The notes under the pieces are model-generated. The model saw only the letters and a list, made by a program, of their open reading frames with translations. It had not been told where the DNA came from and ran no database searches. From contig JAPKMR010000025.1 in assembly GCA_026645815.1 (NCBI GenBank), positions 1 through 50,443 of the forward strand: a DNA stretch of 50,443 nt, written 5' to 3'. A program made the translations under genes and the position numbers. Positions 1 to 7,812 of the stretch are shown here, in pieces (the stretch's first letter is position 1; each line of letters starts with the position of its first letter). The stretch is from Anaerolineae bacterium. GTDB taxonomy: Bacteria; Chloroflexota; Anaerolineae; B4-G1; SLSP01.

Positions 1-23
1 GCGCACTGTAGGGGCGCCCTCCC
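1..23 (+). repeat. Possible truncated remnant of family 2 intergenic element
   Basis: The first bases of the window closely match the inner hairpin of the family 2 elements near 50.3 kb and 38.9 kb (GCGCxCTGTAGGGGCGCC), in the same orientation as the 50.2 kb copy. After about position 23 the match fades into a C-run. The rest of the element would lie outside the window. It is only a short match and could be chance. Confidence 0.3.
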
Positions 24-112
24 CCCCTTGATCAGGGCATTGTATAAGGAATGTTTTTGGTGCTAAAATGAAAGCTAATAATTGTTAATGGGTTGGAGAA
101 AGGCGAATACCG

Positions 113-3100
113 ATGATGGATTGGGGAGCCTCGATAATGATATGGCGTTGCCGTTGGGCCTGCAAGAGTATCCTGCTAGCTCTCTTAGTGGTTTCGATCG
201 TTTTGCCCTCTCAGCCCGCGCCTGTATCCGCCGCGATGATGCCGCATGTGCCCAATGTCGCCGTCTCCACCCCTGATCTTCCATGGCTCGACCCCGCACT
301 ACTGCGGGCATTGGCTGATGCGGGCACTCTGCCACTCTCCATCATTGTCACCCTGCGCGCGCCAGGCAATTCCAGTCTTAGTGCCCTACCCGTGGAGCCT
401 CAAGCTGCGCGCCTGGCTCTAACCGCAGCCCTCAAAGCGCGTTTCGCCATCTCCCGTGCTCCTCTGGAATCGTTTTTTCTGCAAGCTCAACGCTCTGGCG
501 AGCTCTGGGGCGTTCAGGATTTGTGGATCATCAATGGCCTGGCGCTCACCGCCAACCCTGCGTTGATTTGGCAGCTGGCGCTACAACCTGCCGTGGCGGC
601 AGTGCGTTTGGATCAACGCCGCCTTTATCTTGACCCCGCCCTTGCAGCTGCGCCTGACGCGTCTTCTACCTCTGCTGCCGTGGAGTGGGGGGTGGAGCGG
701 ATTCGCGCCCCGGAGGTGTGGACTGCGTTGGGTGTTACGGGAGCTGGGGCTGTGGTCGCGGGTGTGGATACCGGTGTGGATTACCAGCATCCGGCTTTGA
801 ATGGCAACTATCGCGGGAATCTAGGCTATGGTGCTTTTGAACATAGCCATGCGTGGTTCGACGCGGTCAGTGGCGGCGCCTACCCTTATGATGACCATGG
901 ACATGGTAGCCACACACTTGGGACAGCCGTAGGACAGGGCGGAATTGGTGTGGCTCCAGATGCGCGCTGGATTGCCGTCAAGATGCTCAGTAGTAGCGGT
1001 TACGGGCAGGATTCCTGGATTCATGCGGGTCTGCAATGGCTTCTGGCGCCCGGGGGCGACCCCTTGCTGGCGCCCGATGTGGTTGTCTGCTCGTGGGGCT
1101 CCGCGAACGCCGGGGATGAAACCCTCGCACCCGATTTGGCTGCGCTGAAAGCGGCGGGCATTCTGGTGGTCTTTGCTGCAGGCAACGAGGGTCCTGTGGC
1201 GGGAAGCCTCCGCTCCCCGGCAAGTCTACCCGGAGTTTTCGCTGTTGGCGCCAGTGATCAATATGAGGCAGTGGCGTCATTTTCCAGTCGCGGGCCCTCA
1301 CCCTGGGGAGAGATCAAGCCCAATGTTGTGGCGCCGGGCGTCACCGTTCGTTCTGCGGCGCCGGGTGGCGTCTATGCAGAGATGAACGGCAGTTCGATGG
1401 CGACACCTCACGTCGCTGGCATCGGCGCCTTGCTGCGCAGCATTACGCCAACAATCTCCGTTCCTTTGCTTACCTACGTTATCACGGCAACAGCCGTGCC
1501 TTATACAACCACCTTACCGAACAATGATAGTGGTTACGGACGCGTAGATGCGCTCGCCGCGGTGAGGATGGTGCTTCAGCCTGGCAAGATCGTTGGAACC
1601 GTGCGCAGTTCCTCGGGAGTGCCCGTGCGTGGCGCGACGATACAAGTGACGCCACGTGAGTCATCAGGTACCTCCGCGACAGTGTCTACCGATGCTGCCG
1701 GGAGCTATCAATTGTTGCTGCCACCCTCGCTTTACAACCTTACCGCAACGGCTTTTGGGTATCATTCACAGTCACAGCTGGGGGTACGTGTTTTTACCGA
1801 TACGATTACTCAGGTGGATTTCCAACTGCCGCCTTTGCCTGCGGGAGAGGTGCAGGGGCAGGTCACCGTGCTTTCTAGCGGTGCTCCCCCTACCCGACCT
1901 GTGACTATCCGTGCTTTGAATACCCCTGTCACGACGACGGTAGCTGCGAGCGGCGCGTACAGCCTGCATCTACCAACCGGCGTTTACACGCTTGAGGCTC
2001 GTGGCAATGGCTATCGCCTGGCAACCGCTTCTGTAACGGTGACGCTAGAGGAAGTTGCTTATCAGGATTTCCTTCTGGAGAGCGCTCCTACCCTGTTGCT
2101 GGTGGACCAAGGCGCGCTCTACTATAATAGCGAAATTGGCTTTTGGACTGAGGCGCTGGATGCACTTGGCTATGCCTATGATTTGTGGTCTATTACCGCC
2201 TGGTCGCTGCCTGAGGGCCTGCTGGCGCCCTATGATGCAATCCTGTGGTCGGCTCCGATAGGCTCACCAGGGCTGGTCGCTGCTGGGGAAATGCTGGAGA
2301 CCTATTTGGATGACGGCGGACGGTTGCTCTTGAGTGGTCAGGATGTGGCGTATTTCGATAGCGGCAGCGGTATGAGTATTTCTCCACAATCCTATCTCAC
2401 ACAGTTTCTTGGCGTGAGTTTTGTGGCTGACGATACCGCCTCCCGCACGGTGATCGGTGCAGGACCCTTTGCCGGTCTCTCCGCAAATATCGCCGGGGGT
2501 GATGGCGCGAATAACCAGATTTCGCCAGATGTGATCGCTATCAGGGAGCCTGAGCTGTCTGAGGTGTCCTGGCAGTATGCTAACGGCAGCACTGCAGGAC
2601 TCATGGCGCACCTTTGCACGGAGTATCGGGCGCTGTTCTGGGCTTTTGGCTTCGAGGGCTTGGCTTCGATGGATGCGCGGACCACGTCATTACAGCGCGC
2701 GCTTTCGTGGCTGGATACGCCCCAACCTGCCAGGGGGCTACGTTTTACCACCCTGGGTGGTCGTGATCCTGGTTCGCCTTTGCTGATCGCTTCGCCAGGG
2801 GAGACGGTTACGCACACCTTGCGCCTTCGCCACATCGGTGTGGCTGGCACGCCGGACGCGGTCGCGTTGACACTGTCGCCTGCCTCATGGGCGACGGTGC
2901 TGACACCAACCGAGGTGATTCTGGAACCTTGCGCGGCGATCACGGTCTCCCTCCGGGTGACTGTTCCCATCACCGCGAGTGTGGATGTGGGCGATACAAT
3001 CACGTTGACGGCGCGTTCGTCCCTGGGCGCTTCGCCAGTCAACGTTGTCTTGCGTACCAAGACCGCGGCTTCGCTATTGCTGGTTGATGATGATCGTTGG

Positions 3101-4432
3101 TACCCGATGGAACATTTCTACACCAGCGCTCTGCAATCTGCCGGAATCCGTTTTGATGTGTGGGATACCTCGCTCTCCAATACGGGGAATCCCTCTGAAC
3201 CTGCCGTGACTCCGGAGTTGTTAGCACGCTATCCTGTGGTGCTCTGGTTTACCGGCTATGATTGGTATGCGCCAGTCACTGATATTGAAGAACAGCAGCT
3301 AGTGGACTATCTGGATCAAGGCGGCAGGCTGTTGTTATCTTCCCAGGATTTTCTTTTCAATGGTTCCACGCGGCTTCTAGGCGCACGCTTCGGGGTTGAT
3401 TTTCCGAATGTGGATTATAAGATCGAGCAGGCGACTGGGGTTGCGTCTCATCCGGCATCGGGTGCCTGGGGACCGGCGCAATTGCTCTATTCCTTCCCTA
3501 ATTGGAGTGATGCACTTGAGCCATCACGAGCTGCGAGTATTGCGGCGCGCGGGCAGTCGGGTCAACCTGTGGCTTTGAGCGCAACCGGGGTAGCATCCGG
3601 AACCTGGCGCACGCTCTTCTACGCTTTTCCTTTGGAGACCCTGCCGGCTTCGACGCGCGTCAAAGCCCTGGAGCGGGGTGTGGGCTGGCTCTCCCCCCTG
3701 GGCGCGAGCCATTGGCGCGTGGATCCGGCGGCGCCGCAGCCTGGCGCACCCGTTACCCTCACTCTTGCATTGCGGAACGATGCTTCCACAGCGACCGCAG
3801 TTGTTTTTACCCACACCGTGCCGCCGTCACTCACACTGCTGGCGTCCACACTTCCCGCCGGTCTGGCTTTCGATGCGAGCACCCGGGAGGTGACTTGGTC
3901 AGGTGTGGTGACGCCGGGAGTACCGTTGACCTATACCTGGACAGCCCTGACGCCGGAAGTGTCTGTGGTATTCACGCCTGCGGTAATGCTGGAAACGCCC
4001 GCGCTTAAGCTGGGCTTCTCCCGTGAAGCGGTAGTCCGGGTTGGGAGCAGTGACCTGGGGACGAGTAACTGGAGCGCAATACTACCATTGGAGGAGGATG
4101 AACCGGCAGAGCTCTCCTTTGTGTTGCGGAATACTGGGATTGCACCGGTCACCGAAGGCGTCTTGCGATTATGGCTCAGACCGGGAGTGGCGCCGCTCAC
4201 CGCAACTGTGGCTCCCACGCGGGGTATGGCGTTGCAGCCATGGCGGGGAGCCTTGAGTTCCGGCGAAACTATCACGGTGACGGTAGATGTGCTGCCCTGG
4301 CTTAGTGGTATTCCCGCGCGTATAGATGCCCTGTTGGATGATGGCAACGGCGCTACGTGGGAACGCGGCTTGTGGCTTCAGGTGTTACCGCGAGAAATCT
4401 ACCTGCCGTTGGTGTTCCGGCAAGCGCCTTGA
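113..4432 (+). CDS. Large secreted subtilisin-like serine protease (peptidase S8) with carboxypeptidase-regulatory-like domains
   Basis: This is a secreted endopeptidase of 1439 residues. A hydrophobic signal segment lies near residues 18-40. The S8 catalytic triad is visible: Asp219 in GVDTGVD, His264 in DDHGHGSH, Ser428 in NGSSMATPH, with oxyanion Asn358 in AAGNEGP. The usual GTSMA is GSSMA here. After the protease domain (about 190-490) come two carboxypeptidase-regulatory-like beta domains (about 490-655). Two related domains follow, each beginning LLLVD (about 660-880 and 985-1215), then a C-terminal DUF11-like beta region. The tail IYLPLVFRQ resembles a C-terminal pattern I recall from Chloroflexota secreted proteins and may be a sorting or anchoring signal. 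The start at 113 has GGAG and AAGG upstream (95-103); ATG 116 is an alternative. It converges with lexA, 24 bases away. Substrate is unknown. The family call is firm; the role of the C-terminal domains is not. Confidence 0.93.
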   Translation: MMDWGASIMIWRCRWACKSILLALLVVSIVLPSQPAPVSAAMMPHVPNVAVSTPDLPWLDPALLRALADAGTLPLSIIVTLRAPGNSSLSALPVEPQAARLALTAALKARFAISRAPLESFFLQAQRSGELWGVQDLWIINGLALTANPALIWQLALQPAVAAVRLDQRRLYLDPALAAAPDASSTSAAVEWGVERIRAPEVWTALGVTGAGAVVAGVDTGVDYQHPALNGNYRGNLGYGAFEHSHAWFDAVSGGAYPYDDHGHGSHTLGTAVGQGGIGVAPDARWIAVKMLSSSGYGQDSWIHAGLQWLLAPGGDPLLAPDVVVCSWGSANAGDETLAPDLAALKAAGILVVFAAGNEGPVAGSLRSPASLPGVFAVGASDQYEAVASFSSRGPSPWGEIKPNVVAPGVTVRSAAPGGVYAEMNGSSMATPHVAGIGALLRSITPTISVPLLTYVITATAVPYTTTLPNNDSGYGRVDALAAVRMVLQPGKIVGTVRSSSGVPVRGATIQVTPRESSGTSATVSTDAAGSYQLLLPPSLYNLTATAFGYHSQSQLGVRVFTDTITQVDFQLPPLPAGEVQGQVTVLSSGAPPTRPVTIRALNTPVTTTVAASGAYSLHLPTGVYTLEARGNGYRLATASVTVTLEEVAYQDFLLESAPTLLLVDQGALYYNSEIGFWTEALDALGYAYDLWSITAWSLPEGLLAPYDAILWSAPIGSPGLVAAGEMLETYLDDGGRLLLSGQDVAYFDSGSGMSISPQSYLTQFLGVSFVADDTASRTVIGAGPFAGLSANIAGGDGANNQISPDVIAIREPELSEVSWQYANGSTAGLMAHLCTEYRALFWAFGFEGLASMDARTTSLQRALSWLDTPQPARGLRFTTLGGRDPGSPLLIASPGETVTHTLRLRHIGVAGTPDAVALTLSPASWATVLTPTEVILEPCAAITVSLRVTVPITASVDVGDTITLTARSSLGASPVNVVLRTKTAASLLLVDDDRWYPMEHFYTSALQSAGIRFDVWDTSLSNTGNPSEPAVTPELLARYPVVLWFTGYDWYAPVTDIEEQQLVDYLDQGGRLLLSSQDFLFNGSTRLLGARFGVDFPNVDYKIEQATGVASHPASGAWGPAQLLYSFPNWSDALEPSRAASIAARGQSGQPVALSATGVASGTWRTLFYAFPLETLPASTRVKALERGVGWLSPLGASHWRVDPAAPQPGAPVTLTLALRNDASTATAVVFTHTVPPSLTLLASTLPAGLAFDASTREVTWSGVVTPGVPLTYTWTALTPEVSVVFTPAVMLETPALKLGFSREAVVRVGSSDLGTSNWSAILPLEEDEPAELSFVLRNTGIAPVTEGVLRLWLRPGVAPLTATVAPTRGMALQPWRGALSSGETITVTVDVLPWLSGIPARIDALLDDGNGATWERGLWLQVLPREIYLPLVFRQAP

Positions 4433-4456
4433 GGCAGACCTGGACTTGAGCAGCGT

Positions 4457-5104
4457 CTATGACAGCTGCCGGATGACCAGGACGACTTTGCCCTGCACAA
4501 GCACCTGATTTGCCGGAACTCTGAAGGGTTCCATAGTTGGGTTGGCGGGCTGTAGCCGCACCTCGTGGTCTTCATAATACACTTTTTTGAGCGTAGTCTC
4601 TTCGCGGTCCATCAACCAGACTGCCGCCATCTCCCCATTCTCGACGCGCTCCTGCTGGCGCAGGATGACCAGGTCGCCATCGTGAACCAGCGCGTCAATC
4701 ATGGAGTTGCCTTTTACCTTGAGCGCAAAGAGTGAATTCGAGTCACGGCCAAAGAATGCCTGGTTGAGCTCAACGGTTTCATCACCGGGCAAGGCCTCGG
4801 AATTGATAGGTTCGCTGGCAACAATCGTACCCAGGAATGGGATGGCGACGATGTCCCCCCGCGGCGCACGGGATTCGTGAGGGCTATCGGATTGGGTGAG
4901 CCGGATGCCCCGCGAGATTGCGGGATCGCGGCTGATGTATCCTTTTTTCTCCAACTGCGTCAGGTAGAAAGTGATCAGTGAGGTGGACTCAATGCCCAAT
5001 TCCTTGCCGATTTCCCGCACGGTAGGGGGATAGCCGTTTTCCTGGCTATAGATTTCCAGAAACTTCAAAATGCGATCCTGTCGTTCCCCGGATTGCCGTT
5101 TCAT
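4457..5104 (-). CDS. lexA: LexA, SOS-response repressor
   Basis: LexA represses DNA-damage genes and inactivates itself by RecA-stimulated autocleavage. The 215-residue protein has an N-terminal winged helix (about 1-70, with PPTVREIGKELG) and an S24 protease domain with Ser134 (KGNSM) and Lys173 (TTLKK). The expected Ala-Gly cleavage site reads Ala96-Ser97 (TIVASEP), an unusual P1' residue. The frame is open 24 codons further upstream, but those codons lie across the promoter, and GAGG precedes ATG 5104, so 5104 is the start. The gene has its own consensus promoter with a LexA box in the spacer, showing autoregulation. It ends 24 bases from the convergent protease gene. The identification is secure. 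Confidence 0.96.
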   Translation of the reverse strand: MKRQSGERQDRILKFLEIYSQENGYPPTVREIGKELGIESTSLITFYLTQLEKKGYISRDPAISRGIRLTQSDSPHESRAPRGDIVAIPFLGTIVASEPINSEALPGDETVELNQAFFGRDSNSLFALKVKGNSMIDALVHDGDLVILRQQERVENGEMAAVWLMDREETTLKKVYYEDHEVRLQPANPTMEPFRVPANQVLVQGKVVLVIRQLS

Positions 5105-5147
5105 AGTAGCCTCGCTTTTCCCAAATTCGTTATCCCAATCTATCCCA

Positions 5148-5176
5148 ATTATAATCGAACATTTGTTCTGTGTCAA
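5148..5176 (-). promoter_or_regulatory. lexA promoter (TTGACA-17-TATAAT)
   Basis: Read on the minus strand, a perfect -35 TTGACA (5171-5176) and a perfect -10 TATAAT (5148-5153) are separated by exactly 17 bases. Transcription would begin near 5141, giving a leader of roughly 37 bases to the lexA ATG at 5104. Confidence 0.92.
5157..5168. promoter_or_regulatory. LexA operator (SOS box), GAACATTTGTTC
   Basis: This is a perfect match to the Gram-positive-type SOS box GAAC-N4-GTTC. It lies wholly between the -35 and -10 hexamers of the lexA promoter, where bound LexA would exclude RNA polymerase. It is the only such box I noticed; the region upstream of uvrA has none. Confidence 0.92.
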
Positions 5177-5212
5177 TAGGGAAAAGCAAAAGAAACCGTC
5201 CGGAACTATCTC

Positions 5213-6451
5213 TTACACTGCAGGGGCCGGTTTGGGATGTCGCCAGACAAACCAGCGGTAAATCATATACACCGAGATGGCATAGCTGCCGATGGTCAGT
5301 CCGAAAACTGGATCAAAGCCGTAGGCTTGTTGAATGGGTCCGCTGACGCTGGGACTGATGGCGCGTCCCATGCTCCAAATCATGTTATATAGGCTTGCAG
5401 CTGTGGTCCGGGTGGATTCATCGGATTCTTCCATGACCATCGTCTGGTAAACGGGTCCAGAGAGATTCATCAGCGCCATGCGCATGAAGAAAGAGACGAT
5501 CGCCAGCGGTAGATTGTAAACGAAACCCATAACGATCATGAAGGGGATGGAAAGCCCCTGAGTGACCACAACGGTCATGGCTTTGCCCCAGCGTTCAGCC
5601 AGTATCGGCGCAATGAGAATCGCCAGACCCATCCCCAGCGACCCAAAGCCAAAGAGCATCCCAATGGTGCCATCCCCGAGTTGATAGCGACTGCGGAAAA
5701 AGAGGTTCAGGAAGGGAATCAATAACCCTGCGCCCATGGAAATGATGAGCGAAGGCAGAAGCAATTTGATCATGGTGCCCCGGTGTTCCTGCAATGCGGC
5801 AAAAGGTGATACGATTTTCCGTTGCGCATTCGGTTTGTCGTGACGCAATTTTCGGATGGGCAGCAGCGCTAACAGGCTCAGCAGCGTGGTCATTGCTAAG
5901 GACCAACCGTAAGCTCTACTGGATTGCGCATCCACATGCAGCAACCAGGCAAAGGCTGCTGGCAAGGCGCCACCGGCGAAATTGCCGATGAAGGAGGACA
6001 TCGTACTGATACCCGAATTGAAGCTGAACAGGTGTGTACGTTCAGAAGCAGTGCTGTTTTCCATCAAAAAAGGCGCCGTTGCTGCTCCAAAGAGGCTCAT
6101 ACCGATGCCCCTCAGAATACCGGAGATGATCAGCACCGCCGGTGTGGGAAACAACAACATAATCAGCTGCGCTATCCCGCTGAGGATTCCTCCCAGGAAG
6201 AATGCGGAGCGACGCCCAATTCTGTCGCTGATGTATCCTGCGTAAAGCACGAAGAACAACGCCGTCATCGAGGGTAGACTGATGAGAAAACCTAGGAAAC
6301 CTTCCTGATGTCCCAGGCTCAGGATGTAGAAGTTGAAGAAAAGCTGAAATACCCCATGTCCGGTACCTTGTAGCGCCGAGACCCACAGGAAGCGCCGCGC
6401 ATCCGGTGAAAAGCGGCGTATATTTTCCAGGTAATCATGTAGTACGTGCAT
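5213..6451 (-). CDS. MFS transporter
   Basis: A 412-residue integral membrane protein of the major facilitator superfamily, of a length that fits twelve membrane helices. Motif A between helices 2 and 3 is clear (GYISDRIGRRSAFFLG, about residues 71-86). It is probably a proton-driven exporter, but nothing visible indicates the substrate. The start at 6451 has a modest purine-rich stretch (GAGATGAGA) upstream and its own promoter, back to back with that of RNase Z. It ends 36 bases before the lexA promoter, which lets lexA be expressed separately. The family call is firm; the function is unassigned. Confidence 0.88.
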   Translation of the reverse strand: MHVLHDYLENIRRFSPDARRFLWVSALQGTGHGVFQLFFNFYILSLGHQEGFLGFLISLPSMTALFFVLYAGYISDRIGRRSAFFLGGILSGIAQLIMLLFPTPAVLIISGILRGIGMSLFGAATAPFLMENSTASERTHLFSFNSGISTMSSFIGNFAGGALPAAFAWLLHVDAQSSRAYGWSLAMTTLLSLLALLPIRKLRHDKPNAQRKIVSPFAALQEHRGTMIKLLLPSLIISMGAGLLIPFLNLFFRSRYQLGDGTIGMLFGFGSLGMGLAILIAPILAERWGKAMTVVVTQGLSIPFMIVMGFVYNLPLAIVSFFMRMALMNLSGPVYQTMVMEESDESTRTTAASLYNMIWSMGRAISPSVSGPIQQAYGFDPVFGLTIGSYAISVYMIYRWFVWRHPKPAPAV

Positions 6452-6482
6452 AGTCTCATCTCATTGATAGTTTGCAATGCTA

Positions 6483-6510
6483 ACTATAAGAGTAAGTGGG
6501 TATTTGTCAA
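6483..6510 (-). promoter_or_regulatory. Promoter of the MFS gene (TTGACA-16-TATAGT)
   Basis: On the minus strand, TTGACA (6505-6510) is followed after 16 bases by TATAGT (6483-6488), about 30 bases upstream of the MFS start. Its -35 covers nearly the same bases as the -35 of the divergent rnz promoter. Confidence 0.7.
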
Positions 6511-6531
6511 TCTGTTGGCGCTGAGTATAAT
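6504..6531 (+). promoter_or_regulatory. Promoter of rnz (TTGTCA-16-TATAAT)
   Basis: TTGTCA (6504-6509) and TATAAT (6526-6531) are spaced by 16 bases, about 70 bases before the rnz start. The same TTGTCA-16-TATAAT arrangement recurs before the kinase gene at 42844, which supports both. Confidence 0.75.
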
Positions 6532-6601
6532 TAAGCTATGATGTCAGAATTGATGTGCCAGTCGCTGTATTTTCCGGAACAGTTTGCCTTGGAGAACAGG
6601 T

Positions 6602-7600
6602 ATGATTGAACTTGTGTTACTCGGAACCGCGGCATCGGCACCCTCTATTCAGCGTGGACTTCCCTCTCAGATGGTTCTCTACAACGGCGAGCGTTTCCTC
6701 ATTGATTGTGGGGAAGGCACACAGCGGCAAATTCTCCGCAGCGGTCTGGGCTTTCGGCGGTTGGAGCGCGTCCTGCTTACACACGGACATCTCGATCACA
6801 TTCTCGGTTTGGGAGGATTGATTTCTACCTTCGCCCGGTGGGAAGCTGTGGACCATATCGAGGTATGGGGAGGGCGTTGGACGCTGGAACGGGTCAACGA
6901 TTTGTTGTTCCGAGTGGTATTGCGTGGGGCACGCCCCCCTGTGCCCGTTGAAATGCTCGAAGTGCGCCCGGGGGTGCTCTTGAACCGCGAGGTGTTGGAG
7001 ATAAGCGCTTTCCCGGTGACCCATCGTGGTCCAGGTTGTTTTGGGTATCTCTTTCGTGAACGGTCACGCCGTCCTTTCCTTCCAGAGCGAGCTGCGGCGT
7101 TGGGCGTGCCGGCAGGTCCGGAGAGGCGCCGTCTGGTGAATGGTGAAGCTGTAACGCTAGCTGACGGGCGCGTGATACTGCCAGAGGATGTGCTGGGCCT
7201 TGACCGCCCTGGAGTTTCAGTAGCGATTACCGGCGACGCGGCGCGCGTGGATGATCTTGTGGATGCCGTGCAGGGTGTGGATTTGCTGGTCTGTGAATCC
7301 ACGTATTTGCAACAGGACGCGGACATGGCACGGCGCTTCGGACATCTAACAGCCGGTCAGGCTGCCTGGTTGGCGCGTGAAGCTGGAGCGCGGCTATTGG
7401 TGCTCAACCATTTGTCGCAGCGCTACCGGGTACAACAGATTCTGGAAGAGGTGCGCCCGATTTTCCCTGAGGTGATTGTGGCGCGCGACTTTGATCATTT
7501 CCAGGTAACACGTGAGCGGATCGAGGTTCACAATGAATCCCTGGACAGCGATGATATTCTGCTTGAACTCAATGCGGAACCTGAGATACCAATGGATTGA
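6602..7600 (+). CDS. rnz: Ribonuclease Z (tRNA 3'-processing endonuclease)
   Basis: This metallo-beta-lactamase-fold endonuclease removes 3' trailers from tRNA precursors lacking encoded CCA. The 332-residue protein starts with the typical MIELVLLGTAASAPS and has the zinc motif THGHLDH (His61, His63, Asp65, His66), then a flexible-arm-like insertion and a second histidine region (GHLTAGQAA, about residue 244, and LNHLSQR, about 268). The family often has HLHGDH, so this is a small variation. ATG 6602 is chosen over an upstream in-frame TTG at 6584 because GGAG and AGG lie at 6591-6600. It has its own promoter, shared back to back with the MFS gene. The C-terminal acidic tail is unremarkable. 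Confidence 0.9.
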   Translation: MIELVLLGTAASAPSIQRGLPSQMVLYNGERFLIDCGEGTQRQILRSGLGFRRLERVLLTHGHLDHILGLGGLISTFARWEAVDHIEVWGGRWTLERVNDLLFRVVLRGARPPVPVEMLEVRPGVLLNREVLEISAFPVTHRGPGCFGYLFRERSRRPFLPERAAALGVPAGPERRRLVNGEAVTLADGRVILPEDVLGLDRPGVSVAITGDAARVDDLVDAVQGVDLLVCESTYLQQDADMARRFGHLTAGQAAWLAREAGARLLVLNHLSQRYRVQQILEEVRPIFPEVIVARDFDHFQVTRERIEVHNESLDSDDILLELNAEPEIPMD

Positions 7601-7628
7601 TGCTGAGTGATTATACGTCATGAATCAC

Positions 7629-7658
7629 TTGACATGAAAACGGTTTTATCTGTATAAT
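7629..7658 (+). promoter_or_regulatory. Strong promoter of the BMP transporter operon (TTGACA-18-TATAAT)
   Basis: A perfect -35 TTGACA (7629-7634) and a perfect -10 TATAAT (7653-7658) are 18 bases apart, so transcription should begin near 7665. A 7-bp inverted repeat (AGTGATT 7606-7612, AATCACT 7623-7629) touches the -35. It may be an operator, or the end of the rnz transcript. Confidence 0.85.
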
Positions 7659-7664
7659 AATTCG

Positions 7665-7812
7665 GCGTAGTTGACTGACATCAGACAAGTGCTCCGTGAT
7701 AGTCACCCACGGTCGAAAGGAGGTGCAAGACAGGCTCGACCATCGAATGATTTGCGTTTGCGTAGGGTATCAGATCTATACACCGAATTTTCTGTGGAGG
7801 AGGATTGTATCT
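7665..7812 (+). other. Long structured 5' leader of the first BMP lipoprotein gene
   Basis: The leader between the predicted transcription start and the lipoprotein start is about 148 bases. It holds two consecutive perfect stems: CCGTG/CACGG (7694-7698 with 7708-7712) and GGTCGA/TCGACC (7711-7716 with 7736-7741), which share two bases and therefore compete. A weaker GTAT/ATAC stem follows near 7769-7783, then the ribosome site GGAGGAGG. It could be a ligand- or protein-responsive leader, but it does not match the purine riboswitch core as I know it. No function is assigned. Confidence 0.4.

Noticed and set aside
2392..3060. A 222-codon minus-strand frame inside the protease gene
   Set aside because: It is a shadow of the GC-rich coding frame on the other strand, with no ribosome site or family resemblance.
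5105..5176. A longer LexA with 24 extra N-terminal residues
   Set aside because: The extra codons overlap the promoter and operator, so they cannot be in the main transcript, and a ribosome site precedes ATG 5104.
7665..7812. A purine riboswitch before the first BMP gene
   Set aside because: The conserved three-way junction bases of that class are not visible; only unassigned stems are.
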